Shown: one piece after another, positions 26,170 through 34,638 of the stretch
How positions within the stretch are numbered: the stretch's first letter is position 1
Layout of the letters: every line of letters begins with the position of its first letter
Source of the DNA: Pasteurella sp049670895
GTDB lineage: Bacteria; Pseudomonadota; Gammaproteobacteria; Enterobacterales; Pasteurellaceae
Length of the DNA stretch: 64,000 nucleotides
Assembly (NCBI RefSeq): GCF_049670895.1
Contig: NZ_CP187170.1
Direction: 5' to 3' (one strand)
The notes under the pieces: generated by a model
Told to the model about the DNA's origin: nothing
The model's input: only the letters and a program-made list of their open reading frames with translations
The model's database searches: none
Made by a program: the position numbers and the translations under genes

Positions 26170-26475
26170 TTACCAACTAGCTTTCTTAAGGCCTGGGATT
26201 TCACCGCGCATTGCAGCTTCACGCACCTTAATACGGCTTAAACCAAACTTACGAAGAACACCGTGTGGGCGTCCAGTTTGGCGGCAACGGTTACGCTGAC
26301 GGCTTGGGCTAGAATCACGTGGTAAAGTTTGTAACTTTAACACTGCATTCCAACGATCTTCGTCAGAGGCATTTACATCTGAAATGATCTGTTTTAATTC
26401 AACACGTTTTGCGTAGAATTTTTCAGCGAGTTTTACACGTTTTACATCACGTGCTTTCATTGATTGTTTAGCCAT
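26170..26475 (-). CDS. rpsN: 30S ribosomal protein S14
   Basis: 101 aa, the long zinc-free form (no CxxC pairs). Contains the S14 signature near the C-terminus (RQTGRPHGVLRKFGLSRIKVR). Spc operon, between rplE and rpsH. Confidence 0.98.
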   Translation of the reverse strand: MAKQSMKARDVKRVKLAEKFYAKRVELKQIISDVNASDEDRWNAVLKLQTLPRDSSPSRQRNRCRQTGRPHGVLRKFGLSRIKVREAAMRGEIPGLKKASW

Positions 26476-26486
26476 GATAACCTGCC

Positions 26487-27026
26487 TTATTTACGGAATG
26501 GGAAATTAAAGGCAGCAAGTAGTGCTTGACCTTCTTCATCACTTTTCGCAGTTGTGGTGATAGTAATATCTAAACCACGTACACGATCCACTTTATCATA
26601 ATCGATTTCAGGGAAGATGATTTGCTCACGCACACCCATGCTGTAATTACCACGACCATCAAATGATTTCGCGCTTAAACCGCGGAAGTCACGGATACGT
26701 GGAACAGCAATTGTAATTAAACGTTCAAAGAACTCCCACATACGTTCGCCACGTAGTGTTACTTTACAACCGATTGGATATCCCTGACGGATTTTAAAGC
26801 CTGCAACAGATTTGCGTGCTTTTGTAATCAAAGGTTTCTGACCGCTAATTGCTGCTAAATCCGCTACTGCGTTATCTAGCAATTTCTTATCGGTCAATGC
26901 TTCACCCACACCCATATTTAGGGTTATCTTTTCGATTCGTGGGACTTGCATGACAGATTTGTAGTTGAATTTTTCTTTCAATTCATTCACTACTTGATCT
27001 CTGTAGTAATCATGCAGTTTCGCCAT
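26487..27026 (-). CDS. rplE: 50S ribosomal protein L5
   Basis: 179 aa. Contains PRIEKITLNMGVGEA and the P-site tRNA-contacting loop region. Binds 5S rRNA and forms part of the central protuberance. Confidence 0.99.
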   Translation of the reverse strand: MAKLHDYYRDQVVNELKEKFNYKSVMQVPRIEKITLNMGVGEALTDKKLLDNAVADLAAISGQKPLITKARKSVAGFKIRQGYPIGCKVTLRGERMWEFFERLITIAVPRIRDFRGLSAKSFDGRGNYSMGVREQIIFPEIDYDKVDRVRGLDITITTTAKSDEEGQALLAAFNFPFRK

Positions 27027-27043
27027 CGCATTACTCCAGTTTA

Positions 27044-27355
27044 TTAAATGATTTCATTGTTAGACTTGAAGAAACGTACTTTTTTACCGTCTTCAAATCT
27101 AAAACCTACACGGTCAGCTTTATTTGTTTTTGGGTTAAAAATCGCAACATTTGATGCATCAATTGCCGCTTCTTTCTTCACTAAACCACCTTCTTTGCCT
27201 AACGCAGGAACTGGTTTTTCATGTTTAGTGATGATATTTACACCTTCAACAATCACTTTACCATTTGGTAACACTTGAGTTACCTTGCCACGCTTGCCTT
27301 TGCTTTTGCCAGCAAGCACGATTACTTCATCGTTTTGACGAATTTTTGCAGCCAT
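27044..27355 (-). CDS. rplX: 50S ribosomal protein L24
   Basis: 103 aa. The KOW motif (DEVIVLAGKSKGKRGKVTQVL) is at residues 9-29. One of the proteins that starts 50S assembly. Confidence 0.98.
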   Translation of the reverse strand: MAAKIRQNDEVIVLAGKSKGKRGKVTQVLPNGKVIVEGVNIITKHEKPVPALGKEGGLVKKEAAIDASNVAIFNPKTNKADRVGFRFEDGKKVRFFKSNNEII

Positions 27356-27369
27356 TTGTCACTTCTCCC

Positions 27370-27741
27370 TTACAGTACTTCTGGCGCCAAAGAGATGATT
27401 TTCATAAACTTCTCAGAACGAAGTTCACGAGTCACCGGTCCAAAAATACGAGTACCGATTGGTTGCTCTGTGTTATTGTTTAAAATTACACATGCGTTAC
27501 CATCGAAGCGAATGACTGATCCATCTGGGCGACGAACACCCTTCTTGGTGCGCACAACAACTGCTTTTAATACATCACCTTTTTTCACTTTACCGCGAGG
27601 AATTGCTTCTTTCACAGTAATTTTGATGATATCACCAATAGCAGCGTAACGACGGTGCGATCCACCTAGAACCTTGATACACATTACACTGCGAGCGCCT
27701 GAGTTATCAGCAACGTCCAGCATAGTCTGTTCTTGGATCAT
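27370..27741 (-). CDS. rplN: 50S ribosomal protein L14
   Basis: 123 aa, starting MIQEQTMLDVADNSGAR. First gene of the spc operon, about 70 bases downstream of its promoter. Confidence 0.99.
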   Translation of the reverse strand: MIQEQTMLDVADNSGARSVMCIKVLGGSHRRYAAIGDIIKITVKEAIPRGKVKKGDVLKAVVVRTKKGVRRPDGSVIRFDGNACVILNNNTEQPIGTRIFGPVTRELRSEKFMKIISLAPEVL

Positions 27742-27785
27742 CTTAGTACTCCGCTAAAATTAATAAAACCCTTTCGGGACGAACT

Positions 27786-27803
27786 TATCTGCATAGGCAG
27801 ATA
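27786..27803 (-). promoter_or_regulatory. Hairpin in the spc operon leader
   Basis: A perfect 7-bp stem (TATCTGC and GCAGATA, 4-base loop) lies in the short leader of rplN. Function unknown; it may stabilise the message. Confidence 0.4.
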
Positions 27804-27811
27804 GGGCGTGG

Positions 27812-27841
27812 ATTTTACCACATGGGACAATAAAAAAGCAA
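27812..27841 (-). promoter_or_regulatory. Spc operon promoter
   Basis: On the minus strand TTGCTT (27836-27841) and TAAAAT (27812-27817), 18 bp apart, lie between the S10 terminator and rplN. An uptake signal (27847-27854 region) lies directly upstream of the -35. Confidence 0.65.
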
Positions 27842-27924
27842 ATATAAAGTGCGGTTAAAAAACAGAAAGTTTTAATTCCTCACACTATTTGCAATACATT
27901 TTATTCTTCCTACTTCATGTTATA

Positions 27925-27956
27925 AAAAAGCCAACAGTAAATTACTATTGGCTTTT
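27925..27956 (-). terminator. Terminator between S10 and spc operons
   Basis: AAAAGCCAATAGTAA pairs with TTACTGTTGGCTTTT with a single mismatch on the minus strand, ending in six T. It lies 22 bases after the rpsQ stop. Confidence 0.8.
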
Positions 27957-27977
27957 CCATTTTATGTTGAGCTGATA

Positions 27978-28235
27978 TTAAGCAATTACTGCTTTTTCAA
28001 CTACACGAACTAAAGTCCATGATTTCGTTTTAGAGAGTGGACGACACTCTTTAATTTCAACGACATCACCTAATTTAGCTTCGTTATTTTCGTCATGCAC
28101 ATGTAATTTAGTTGTGCGACGGATAAACTTACCGTAAAGTGGGTGTTTAACCTTGCGTTCAATAGCAACAACGAACGATTTGTCCATTTTGTCGCTAACT
28201 ACTTTACCTTGCACGCTACGAATTTTATCAGTCAT
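27978..28235 (-). CDS. rpsQ: 30S ribosomal protein S17
   Basis: 85 aa, [21 protein letters not shown]. Last gene of the S10 operon; the first base of its ATG coincides with the last base of the rpmC stop codon. Confidence 0.98.
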   Translation of the reverse strand: MTDKIRSVQGKVVSDKMDKSFVVAIERKVKHPLYGKFIRRTTKLHVHDENNEAKLGDVVEIKECRPLSKTKSWTLVRVVEKAVIA

Positions 28236-28426
28236 TACTCACCCGCCTTTTCGGTTAACACAGTTTTTACTTGTGCAATACTACGACGCACTTGTTTTAA
28301 CTGATGGGTTTGTTGAAGCTGACCGGTGGCTGCTTGCATACGCAACTTGAATTGCTCACCTAACAAGTTAACCAATTCAGCATTCAGCTCTTCAACACTT
28401 TTTGTACGTAGTTCTTGAGCTTTCAT
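28235..28426 (-). CDS. rpmC: 50S ribosomal protein L29
   Basis: 63 aa, two-helix protein ([21 protein letters not shown]). Lies at the peptide exit tunnel, near the trigger factor and SRP docking site. One-base overlaps link it to rplP and rpsQ. Confidence 0.98.
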
Positions 28427-28836
28427 TACATCACCGTCTTAGTTACGAAAGTGGTCTTAATTGGCAATTTAGCAGCTGCTAATGCAAATGCATTTCTTGC
28501 GATCTCTTCAGACACACCATCCATTTCATATAGTACTTTACCCGGCTGGATTAAGGCTACCCAGTACTCAACGTTACCTTTACCTTTACCCATACGGACT
28601 TCTAATGGTTTTTCAGTAATTGGTTTATCTGGGAATACACGGATCCAGATTTTACCTTGACGTTTAACCGCACGAGTCATCGCACGACGTGCTGCCTCAA
28701 TTTGGCGAGCTGTTAAACGACCACGGCCAACTGCTTTCAAACCGAAGGTACCGAAGCTTACTTCTGTACCTGCTGCAATACCACGGTTACGACCTTTGTG
28801 GACTTTGCGGAATTTTGTACGTTTTGGTTGCAACAT
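28426..28836 (-). CDS. rplP: 50S ribosomal protein L16
   Basis: 136 aa, [19 protein letters not shown]. Contacts A-site tRNA and organises the peptidyl transferase area. Confidence 0.99.
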
Positions 28837-28849
28837 CTAGCGATTCTCC

Positions 28850-29557
28850 TTACTTACGACCTTTGCCGCGTGGTGCCTTTTTAGGCTTGTCAGCAGGTTG
28901 TTGTTCTGGTTGCGCGATTGCAGCCATTCCACCGAGGATTTCACCTTTGAAGATCCATACTTTAATACCGATTACACCGTATGTAGTATGTGCTTCAGCA
29001 GTGTTATAGTCGATGTCCGCACGTAATGTATGTAGAGGTACACGACCTTCACGATACCATTCAGAACGTGCAATTTCTGCACCACCTAAACGACCGCTTA
29101 CTTCAACTTTGATACCTTTAGCACCTAAACGCATTGCATTTTGTACCGCACGTTTCATTGCACGACGGAACATAACACGACGTTCTAATTGAGAAGCGAT
29201 GCTATCTGCAACTAATTTTGCATCTAATTCAGGTTTTTTCACTTCAGCAATGTTGATTTGAGCTGGAACGCCTGCGATAGCCGCAACTGCGTTACGTAAT
29301 TTTTCAACATCTTCGCCTTTTTTACCGATAACGATACCTGGACGAGCTGTGTGAATTGTGACGCGGATGCTTTTTGCTGGACGCTCAATAGTGATACGTG
29401 AAACTGAAGCATTCGCTAATTCTTTATTCAAGAATTTACGTACTTTGAAATCGCCATCTAAGTTAGACGCGAAATCTTGTGTATTCGCAAACCAAGTAGA
29501 GCTCCAAGGCTTAACAATACCTAGGCGAATACCATGTGGATGTACTTTTTGACCCAT
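28850..29557 (-). CDS. rpsC: 30S ribosomal protein S3
   Basis: 235 aa. KH domain with the motif IVIGKKGEDVEKLR (about residues 75-88) and a basic C-terminal tail (KPKKAPRGKGRK). Part of the mRNA entry pore. Confidence 0.99.
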   Translation of the reverse strand: MGQKVHPHGIRLGIVKPWSSTWFANTQDFASNLDGDFKVRKFLNKELANASVSRITIERPAKSIRVTIHTARPGIVIGKKGEDVEKLRNAVAAIAGVPAQINIAEVKKPELDAKLVADSIASQLERRVMFRRAMKRAVQNAMRLGAKGIKVEVSGRLGGAEIARSEWYREGRVPLHTLRADIDYNTAEAHTTYGVIGIKVWIFKGEILGGMAAIAQPEQQPADKPKKAPRGKGRK

Positions 29558-29574
29558 TGCTATTCCTCTACTTA

Positions 29575-29907
29575 TTAACGATCTGACACGACCACAGTAA
29601 TGTGGCTAGTACGTTTTAAAATACGATCTGCACGACCTTTAGCACGTGGCATAACACGTTTCATGCTTGGACCTTCATCTACGAAAATCTTCGCTACTTT
29701 AAGATCATCGATATCTGCACCGTCATTATGCTCTGCGTTAGCGATTGCTGACTCAAGCACTTTCTTCACTAAAGCCGCAGCTTTTTTGTTAGTGTAAGTT
29801 AAGATTTCTAATGCTTGGTTGACTTTCTTACCACGGATTAAATCCGCAACTAAGCGAGCTTTTTGCGCTGAAGTGCGAGCGTAACGATGTTTTGCAATAG
29901 TTTCCAT
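29575..29907 (-). CDS. rplV: 50S ribosomal protein L22
   Basis: 110 aa. The long hairpin loop that lines the exit tunnel corresponds to KRVMPRAKGRADRI; no insertion or duplication of the macrolide-resistance type is seen. Confidence 0.98.
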   Translation of the reverse strand: METIAKHRYARTSAQKARLVADLIRGKKVNQALEILTYTNKKAAALVKKVLESAIANAEHNDGADIDDLKVAKIFVDEGPSMKRVMPRAKGRADRILKRTSHITVVVSDR

Positions 29908-29917
29908 CTTTTACCCC

Positions 29918-30193
29918 TTACTTCTTAGCTTTCTTATCCGCAGCGTGACCGCGGTAAGTACGAGTCGGTGCAAATTCACCTAATTTATGACCGATCATTT
30001 CATCAGATACATAAACAGGAACGTGCTGACGACCATTATGGACTGCGATGGTCAATCCGATCATTGATGGAATGATCATTGAACGACGGGACCAAGTTTT
30101 AATTGGTTTTTTATCCCCGCTTTCCACCGCCTTCTCTACCTTCTTCAACAAGTGTAGGTCAAGGAAAGGACCCTTCTTGAGAGAACGTGGCAT
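29918..30193 (-). CDS. rpsS: 30S ribosomal protein S19
   Basis: 91 aa, [20 protein letters not shown], with [16 protein letters not shown] near the C-terminus. Forms a complex with S13 in the 30S head. Confidence 0.99.
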
Positions 30194-30218
30194 GGCTAAT
30201 CCTCTTTATTAATTAATA

Positions 30219-31040
30219 TTATTTACCACGACGACGTACGATGAATTTATCAGTACGTTTGTTATGGCGAGTTTTCTTACCTTTAGTTTGAACGCCCCAA
30301 GGTGTGACTGGGTGTTTACCAAAGTTACGACCTTCACCACCACCGTGTGGGTGATCTACTGGGTTCATTGCTGTACCACGAACTGTTGGGCGAACGCCTC
30401 TCCAGCGGTTAGCACCTGCTTTACCCAATACGCGAAGCATGTGTTCTGAGTTACCGACTTCACCAATGGTTGCTGTACACTCGGATAATACTTTACGCAT
30501 TTCGCCTGAACGAAGACGTAAAGTTACATAGTTACCTTCACGAGCGATAATTTGTACATAAGCACCAGCTGAACGAGCGATTTGACCGCCTTTACCTGGT
30601 TTTAATTCAACGTTATGTACTGTTGAACCAACTGGGATATTACGCATTGGTAACGCGTTACCCACTTTAATTGGTGCATTTGCACCAGCTTGGATTGTAT
30701 CGCCTGCAGATAGACCTTTAGGTGCTAAGATATAGCGGCGTTCACCATCTTTATAAAGCACTAAAGCGATATTTGCAGAACGGTTAGGGTCATATTCAAG
30801 ACGCTCAACAACCGCTGGAATATCTAACTTGTTACGTTTGAAATCGATTAAACGGTAATGTTGTTTATGACCACCACCAATATGGCGAGTAGTAATACGT
30901 CCGAAATTGTTACGACCACCTGTTTTAGATTTAGTATCTAAAAGTGGTGCGTAAGGTTTGCCCTTGTGTAATTCAGGGTTCACGATTTTAACAACGTGAC
31001 GACGACCAGCGGAGGTCGGCTTACATTTAACGATAGCCAT
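30219..31040 (-). CDS. rplB: 50S ribosomal protein L2
   Basis: 273 aa. The universally conserved loop NPVDHPHGGGEGRN near residue 225 includes the histidine important for peptidyl transfer. S10 operon. Confidence 0.99.
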   Translation of the reverse strand: MAIVKCKPTSAGRRHVVKIVNPELHKGKPYAPLLDTKSKTGGRNNFGRITTRHIGGGHKQHYRLIDFKRNKLDIPAVVERLEYDPNRSANIALVLYKDGERRYILAPKGLSAGDTIQAGANAPIKVGNALPMRNIPVGSTVHNVELKPGKGGQIARSAGAYVQIIAREGNYVTLRLRSGEMRKVLSECTATIGEVGNSEHMLRVLGKAGANRWRGVRPTVRGTAMNPVDHPHGGGEGRNFGKHPVTPWGVQTKGKKTRHNKRTDKFIVRRRGK

Positions 31041-31059
31041 TATCTTCTACTCCTCCGAA

Positions 31060-31362
31060 TTACTCTGCACCTTCAACGAAGTCAAGTGATTGACCTTCTT
31101 GAAGAGTTACATAAGCTTTTTTCCAGTCACTGCGACGTCCCATTCTTGCACCGTGACGTTTAGTTTTACCTTTAACTACAACGGTACGAACAGAATCCAC
31201 TTTCACTTCAAATAATTGCTCAACAGCGTTAGCAATTTCAACTTTATTTGCATCTAAAGCCACTTTGAAAACGATAGTGTTAGACTTCTCAGCGTTATTT
31301 GTTGCTTTTTCAGAGACATGTGGTGCTTTTAACACTTTTAGCAAACGTTCTTGTTGAATCAT
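31060..31362 (-). CDS. rplW: 50S ribosomal protein L23
   Basis: 100 aa, MIQQERLLKVLKAPHVSEKA. Docking protein for trigger factor and SRP at the tunnel exit. It overlaps rplD by 4 bases. Confidence 0.98.
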   Translation of the reverse strand: MIQQERLLKVLKAPHVSEKATNNAEKSNTIVFKVALDANKVEIANAVEQLFEVKVDSVRTVVVKGKTKRHGARMGRRSDWKKAYVTLQEGQSLDFVEGAE

Positions 31363-31961
31363 GCTAACATCTCCTCAATTTGTTTCACAGCATCAACAGT
31401 AACAACAACTTTATCGAATGCGATTAAGCTTACTGGATCAATACCTTGAACATCACGAACATCTACTTTGTAAAGGTTACGTGCTGCTAAGAATAGATTT
31501 TCATCTAAGCTTGCTGTGATGATTAACACATCTTCAAGTGCTAATTCTTTTAATTTTTGTACTAAAACTTTCGTTTTTGGTGCATCAACTTCGAACTTCT
31601 CAACCACCACTAAACGGTCTTGACGAACAAGTTCAGAAAGAATGCTTTTGATTGCACCACGGTACATTTTCTTGTTCACTTTTTGGCTGTGATCTTGTGG
31701 TTTAGCTGCGAAAGTTACACCACCTGAACGCCAGATTGGTGATTTGATATCACCTGAACGAGCACGACCTGTACCTTTTTGACGCCAAGGTTTTTTACCT
31801 GAACCAGACACTTCAGCACGAGTTTTTTGTGCACGAGAACCTTGACGAGCACCTGCTGCATAAGCAACAACAACTTGGTGAATCAATGCTTCGTTGAACT
31901 CACGTCCGAAGGTAGTTTCAGAAACAGTTAGTGCGTTTGCACCTACAACTTGTAATTCCAT
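31359..31961 (-). CDS. rplD: 50S ribosomal protein L4
   Basis: 200 aa. The extended tunnel loop (KPWRQKGTGRARSGDIKSPIWRSGG, given in part) is at about residues 57-82. In E. coli L4 also represses its own S10 operon by acting on the leader; the leader here has comparable hairpins. Confidence 0.98.
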   Translation of the reverse strand: MELQVVGANALTVSETTFGREFNEALIHQVVVAYAAGARQGSRAQKTRAEVSGSGKKPWRQKGTGRARSGDIKSPIWRSGGVTFAAKPQDHSQKVNKKMYRGAIKSILSELVRQDRLVVVEKFEVDAPKTKVLVQKLKELALEDVLIITASLDENLFLAARNLYKVDVRDVQGIDPVSLIAFDKVVVTVDAVKQIEEMLA

Positions 31962-31975
31962 CTCTATCTCCTGAC

Positions 31976-32605
31976 TTATGCTTTAACTGCTGGTTTAACG
32001 ATAACATCACCATTAGTTGCACCAGGAACGGCACCTTTCACTAATAGTAATTTACGCTCAGCATCAACACGAACAACTTCAAGTGATTGAACGGTTACAC
32101 GCTCAGCACCTAAGTGTCCTGCCATTTTTTTACCTTTAAACACACGACCTGGGGTTTGGTTTTGACCAATAGAACCCAACACACGGTGTGATAAAGAGTT
32201 ACCATGAGTAGCATCTTGAGTACGGAAATTCCAGCGTTTAACACCGCCAGCAAAACCTTTACCTTTAGAAGTACCAGTAACATCAACTTTTTTAACATCA
32301 GCGAAGATGTCAACATTAATTTCTTGACCTAAAGTGAATTCTTCACCTTCAGTAGTACGAAATTCCCATAAACCGCGACCAGCTTCAACACCTGCTTTCA
32401 CGAAATGACCAGCTTCTGGCTTCGTTACACGACTTGCTTTTTTAGAGCCAGTGGTAACTTGAATTGCAGAATAGCCATCTGTTTCTACAGTTTTAACTTG
32501 AGTCACACGGTTGGCTTCAATTTCGATAACGGTAACTGGAATTGAAACGCCATCTTCATTGAAGATGCGAGTCATACCAACTTTACGACCGACTAAACCA
32601 ATCAT
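31976..32605 (-). CDS. rplC: 50S ribosomal protein L3
   Basis: 209 aa, MIGLVGRKVGMTRIFNEDG, with the peptidyl-transferase-near loop GSIGQNQTPGRVFKGKKMAG. Its Gln within GQNQTPG is the site methylated by PrmB in related bacteria. Confidence 0.99.
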   Translation of the reverse strand: MIGLVGRKVGMTRIFNEDGVSIPVTVIEIEANRVTQVKTVETDGYSAIQVTTGSKKASRVTKPEAGHFVKAGVEAGRGLWEFRTTEGEEFTLGQEINVDIFADVKKVDVTGTSKGKGFAGGVKRWNFRTQDATHGNSLSHRVLGSIGQNQTPGRVFKGKKMAGHLGAERVTVQSLEVVRVDAERKLLLVKGAVPGATNGDVIVKPAVKA

Positions 32606-32621
32606 TGTAATAACCTCTTAA

Positions 32622-32933
32622 TTAACCTAGGCTAATCTGCACGTCAACGCCGGCAGCTAGATCTAAACGCATTAATGCATCAACAGTTTTTTCTGTTGGC
32701 TCAACAATATCAACCAAACGTTTGTGAGTACGGATTTCGTATTGATCACGCGCGTCTTTGTTCACGTGTGGAGAAATCAACACGGTGAAACGCTCTTTAC
32801 GAGTTGGTAACGGAATTGGACCACGAACTTGTGCACCAGTACGTTTAGCTGTTTCTACGATCTCCGCAGTAGACTGATCGATCAAACGGTGATCGAATGC
32901 TTTCAAGCGGATACGGATTCTTTGGTTCTGCAT
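32622..32933 (-). CDS. rpsJ: 30S ribosomal protein S10
   Basis: 103 aa, [19 protein letters not shown]. First gene of the S10 operon. S10 is also NusE, the partner of NusB in antitermination at the boxA sites seen in the rrn operon of this window. Confidence 0.99.
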
Positions 32934-33125
32934 TAGACCAGAGCTCCAATCAAAATTTAGCTAATAAAAAACTAACACCAACACTTTTCTTACTTCTAAA
33001 AACGAAAAGGGGTGCAAGTTGACCTGTTTATAGTTTCCCAATCGGAAACATTTTACGTATTACCTATCGTAATACTCGTTTAATAAATGATTACATTAAA
33101 CGGCTATCTGTAAGAAAGCTTGCGA
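32934..33125 (-). promoter_or_regulatory. S10 operon leader with hairpins (L4-type autoregulation)
   Basis: A leader of roughly 185 bases precedes rpsJ. Three clean hairpins are visible: 33077-33102 (CGTTTAAT/ATTAAACG), 33057-33075 (GTATTAC/GTAATAC) and 33033-33049 (GTTTCC/GGAAAC), followed by a T-rich stretch (CGTTTTTAG near 32998-33006). This resembles the E. coli S10 leader, where L4 causes attenuation. Regulation by L4 is inferred. Confidence 0.6.
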
Positions 33126-33154
33126 ATTTTACTGAAAACCACCGCACTTTGCAA
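33126..33154 (-). promoter_or_regulatory. S10 operon promoter with an uptake signal in its spacer
   Basis: On the minus strand TTGCAA (33149-33154) and TAAAAT (33126-33131) lie 17 bp apart. The spacer begins with AGTGCGGT, so the last bases of the -35 plus the spacer form an uptake signal (AAAGTGCGGT). Confidence 0.7.
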
Positions 33155-33204
33155 GTCTTTTTCGTGATTAAATCGGATAAATCTCATCGTATGGGTGGTG
33201 AATA

Positions 33205-33233
33205 TTTAGCAACACCCGATTTTGCGTTATAAT
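33205..33233 (+). promoter_or_regulatory. Possible clcA promoter
   Basis: TTTAGC (33205-33210) and the consensus -10 TATAAT (33228-33233), 17 bp apart, end 38 bases upstream of the clcA start. Confidence 0.5.
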
Positions 33234-33271
33234 TCGTTTCTCTTTTCTTATTCTTAATAAATCAATTAGCT

Positions 33272-34633
33272 ATGTTTTCTCCACGGCAATTTAATAGCAA
33301 AGTGCGGTATGTTTTACATAAAAAATTACGTCAGACTCACCGTATTTCTCGTAAAAGTTTAGAATTTAGTGCCCTTTTAGTGGGTGCCGCTTTAGTCGCC
33401 CTTTTCTCTCTTGGTTTCGCTAAATTGGCGGATCTTGGGTTGGAATGGAATGCACATTGGAGTGCCCAATATCCCCTTGCGGTTTGGATTGTTCTGCCCT
33501 CAAGTTTAGCATTGTTAGCATGGTTCACCGCAAAATACACGCCTTATGTGGCAGGCAGTGGCATCCCTCAAGTGATTGCCTCCATTAGTCTGCCGCACGG
33601 TAATAATAAACACCGTCTTGTGTCATTTTGGCAAACCCTTTGGAAAATCCCACTGACCTTTTTGGCAATGCTAATCGGTGCATCCGTAGGGCGTGAAGGC
33701 CCTTCTGTGCAAGTAGGTGCGGCGGTGATGCTTGCATGGGGGAGTTTTTGTCGGAAAAAAGGCATTGCCTTTAATGGGCTAAGTGCCAATGAGCTGATGG
33801 CGACAGGGGCGGCAGGCGGATTGGCTGCGGCATTTAACGCCCCTTTGGCGGGGGTGATTTTTGCCATTGAAGAACTCGGGCGTGGGGTGTTATTACGTTG
33901 GGAGCGTCGAGTTTTATTAGGTGTTTTAGCGGCAGGGTTTATTTTAGTGGCGATTGAAGGCAATAATCCTTATTTTCCACACTATCATGGTGAAACCTCA
34001 GTGCCTTATATGTTTGTGTGGGTGGCATTATGTGGCGTGGTATGCGGTTTCTTTGGCGGTATTTTTGCTCGTTTATTAGCCAAAGGTTTAGCGGGTCTGT
34101 CGCCAGCAAAAATTCGAGGCTGGATTCGTCGCCATCCTATTTATGTGGCATTCATTTTAGGGCTATTTTTGGCTGCCCTAGGTACTTATACACAAGGTAA
34201 AACTTACGGCACAGGCTATTATGTCGTGGCAGACGCCCTTGATGGGCAAGCCCTCAGCAGTGAATTTGGGGTATTAAAACTCTTGTCCACTGTCGCCACC
34301 TATTGGACGGGCATTGCTGGGGGGATTTTTACTCCGTCGCTCACCACTGGGGCAGGGATTGGGGCACAAATCTGGTCAATGACAGGGGGAATGGTGGATC
34401 AACGCCTACTGGTTTTATTATGTATGGCGGGTTTTTTAGCGGGTGCCACACAATCGCCTGTTACCGCCAGTGTGGTGGTGATGGAAATGACGGGTTGTCA
34501 GCCTGTTCTATTTTGGTTATTGATTTGTTGCTTGGTTTCGTCCATTATTTCACGCCAATTTCATCCAAAACCTTTTTATCATTTTGCGGCGGGACGTTTT
34601 CGCCAACGCATTCAAGAAGACACAAGAGAATAA
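33272..34633 (+). CDS. clcA: ClC-family chloride/proton antiporter
   Basis: 453 aa integral membrane protein. The ion-selectivity motifs are present in order: GSGIPQ (95-100), GREGP (140-144, gating Glu142), GGIFTPSL near residue 350. Glu200/Glu201 in FAIEELG match the position of the internal proton glutamate (Glu203 of E. coli ClcA). These glutamates point to an H+/Cl- exchanger rather than a channel. No C-terminal CBS domains. An uptake signal is at the 5' end of the gene (33300). The gene ends 5 bases before dusA. Confidence 0.93.
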   Translation: MFSPRQFNSKVRYVLHKKLRQTHRISRKSLEFSALLVGAALVALFSLGFAKLADLGLEWNAHWSAQYPLAVWIVLPSSLALLAWFTAKYTPYVAGSGIPQVIASISLPHGNNKHRLVSFWQTLWKIPLTFLAMLIGASVGREGPSVQVGAAVMLAWGSFCRKKGIAFNGLSANELMATGAAGGLAAAFNAPLAGVIFAIEELGRGVLLRWERRVLLGVLAAGFILVAIEGNNPYFPHYHGETSVPYMFVWVALCGVVCGFFGGIFARLLAKGLAGLSPAKIRGWIRRHPIYVAFILGLFLAALGTYTQGKTYGTGYYVVADALDGQALSSEFGVLKLLSTVATYWTGIAGGIFTPSLTTGAGIGAQIWSMTGGMVDQRLLVLLCMAGFLAGATQSPVTASVVVMEMTGCQPVLFWLLICCLVSSIISRQFHPKPFYHFAAGRFRQRIQEDTRE

Positions 34634-34638
34634 GAAAA

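Noticed and set aside
34303..34638. A much longer start for dusA that overlaps clcA
   Set aside because: The added residues are a shifted reading of clcA membrane segments; the ATG at 34639 gives the family N-terminus.
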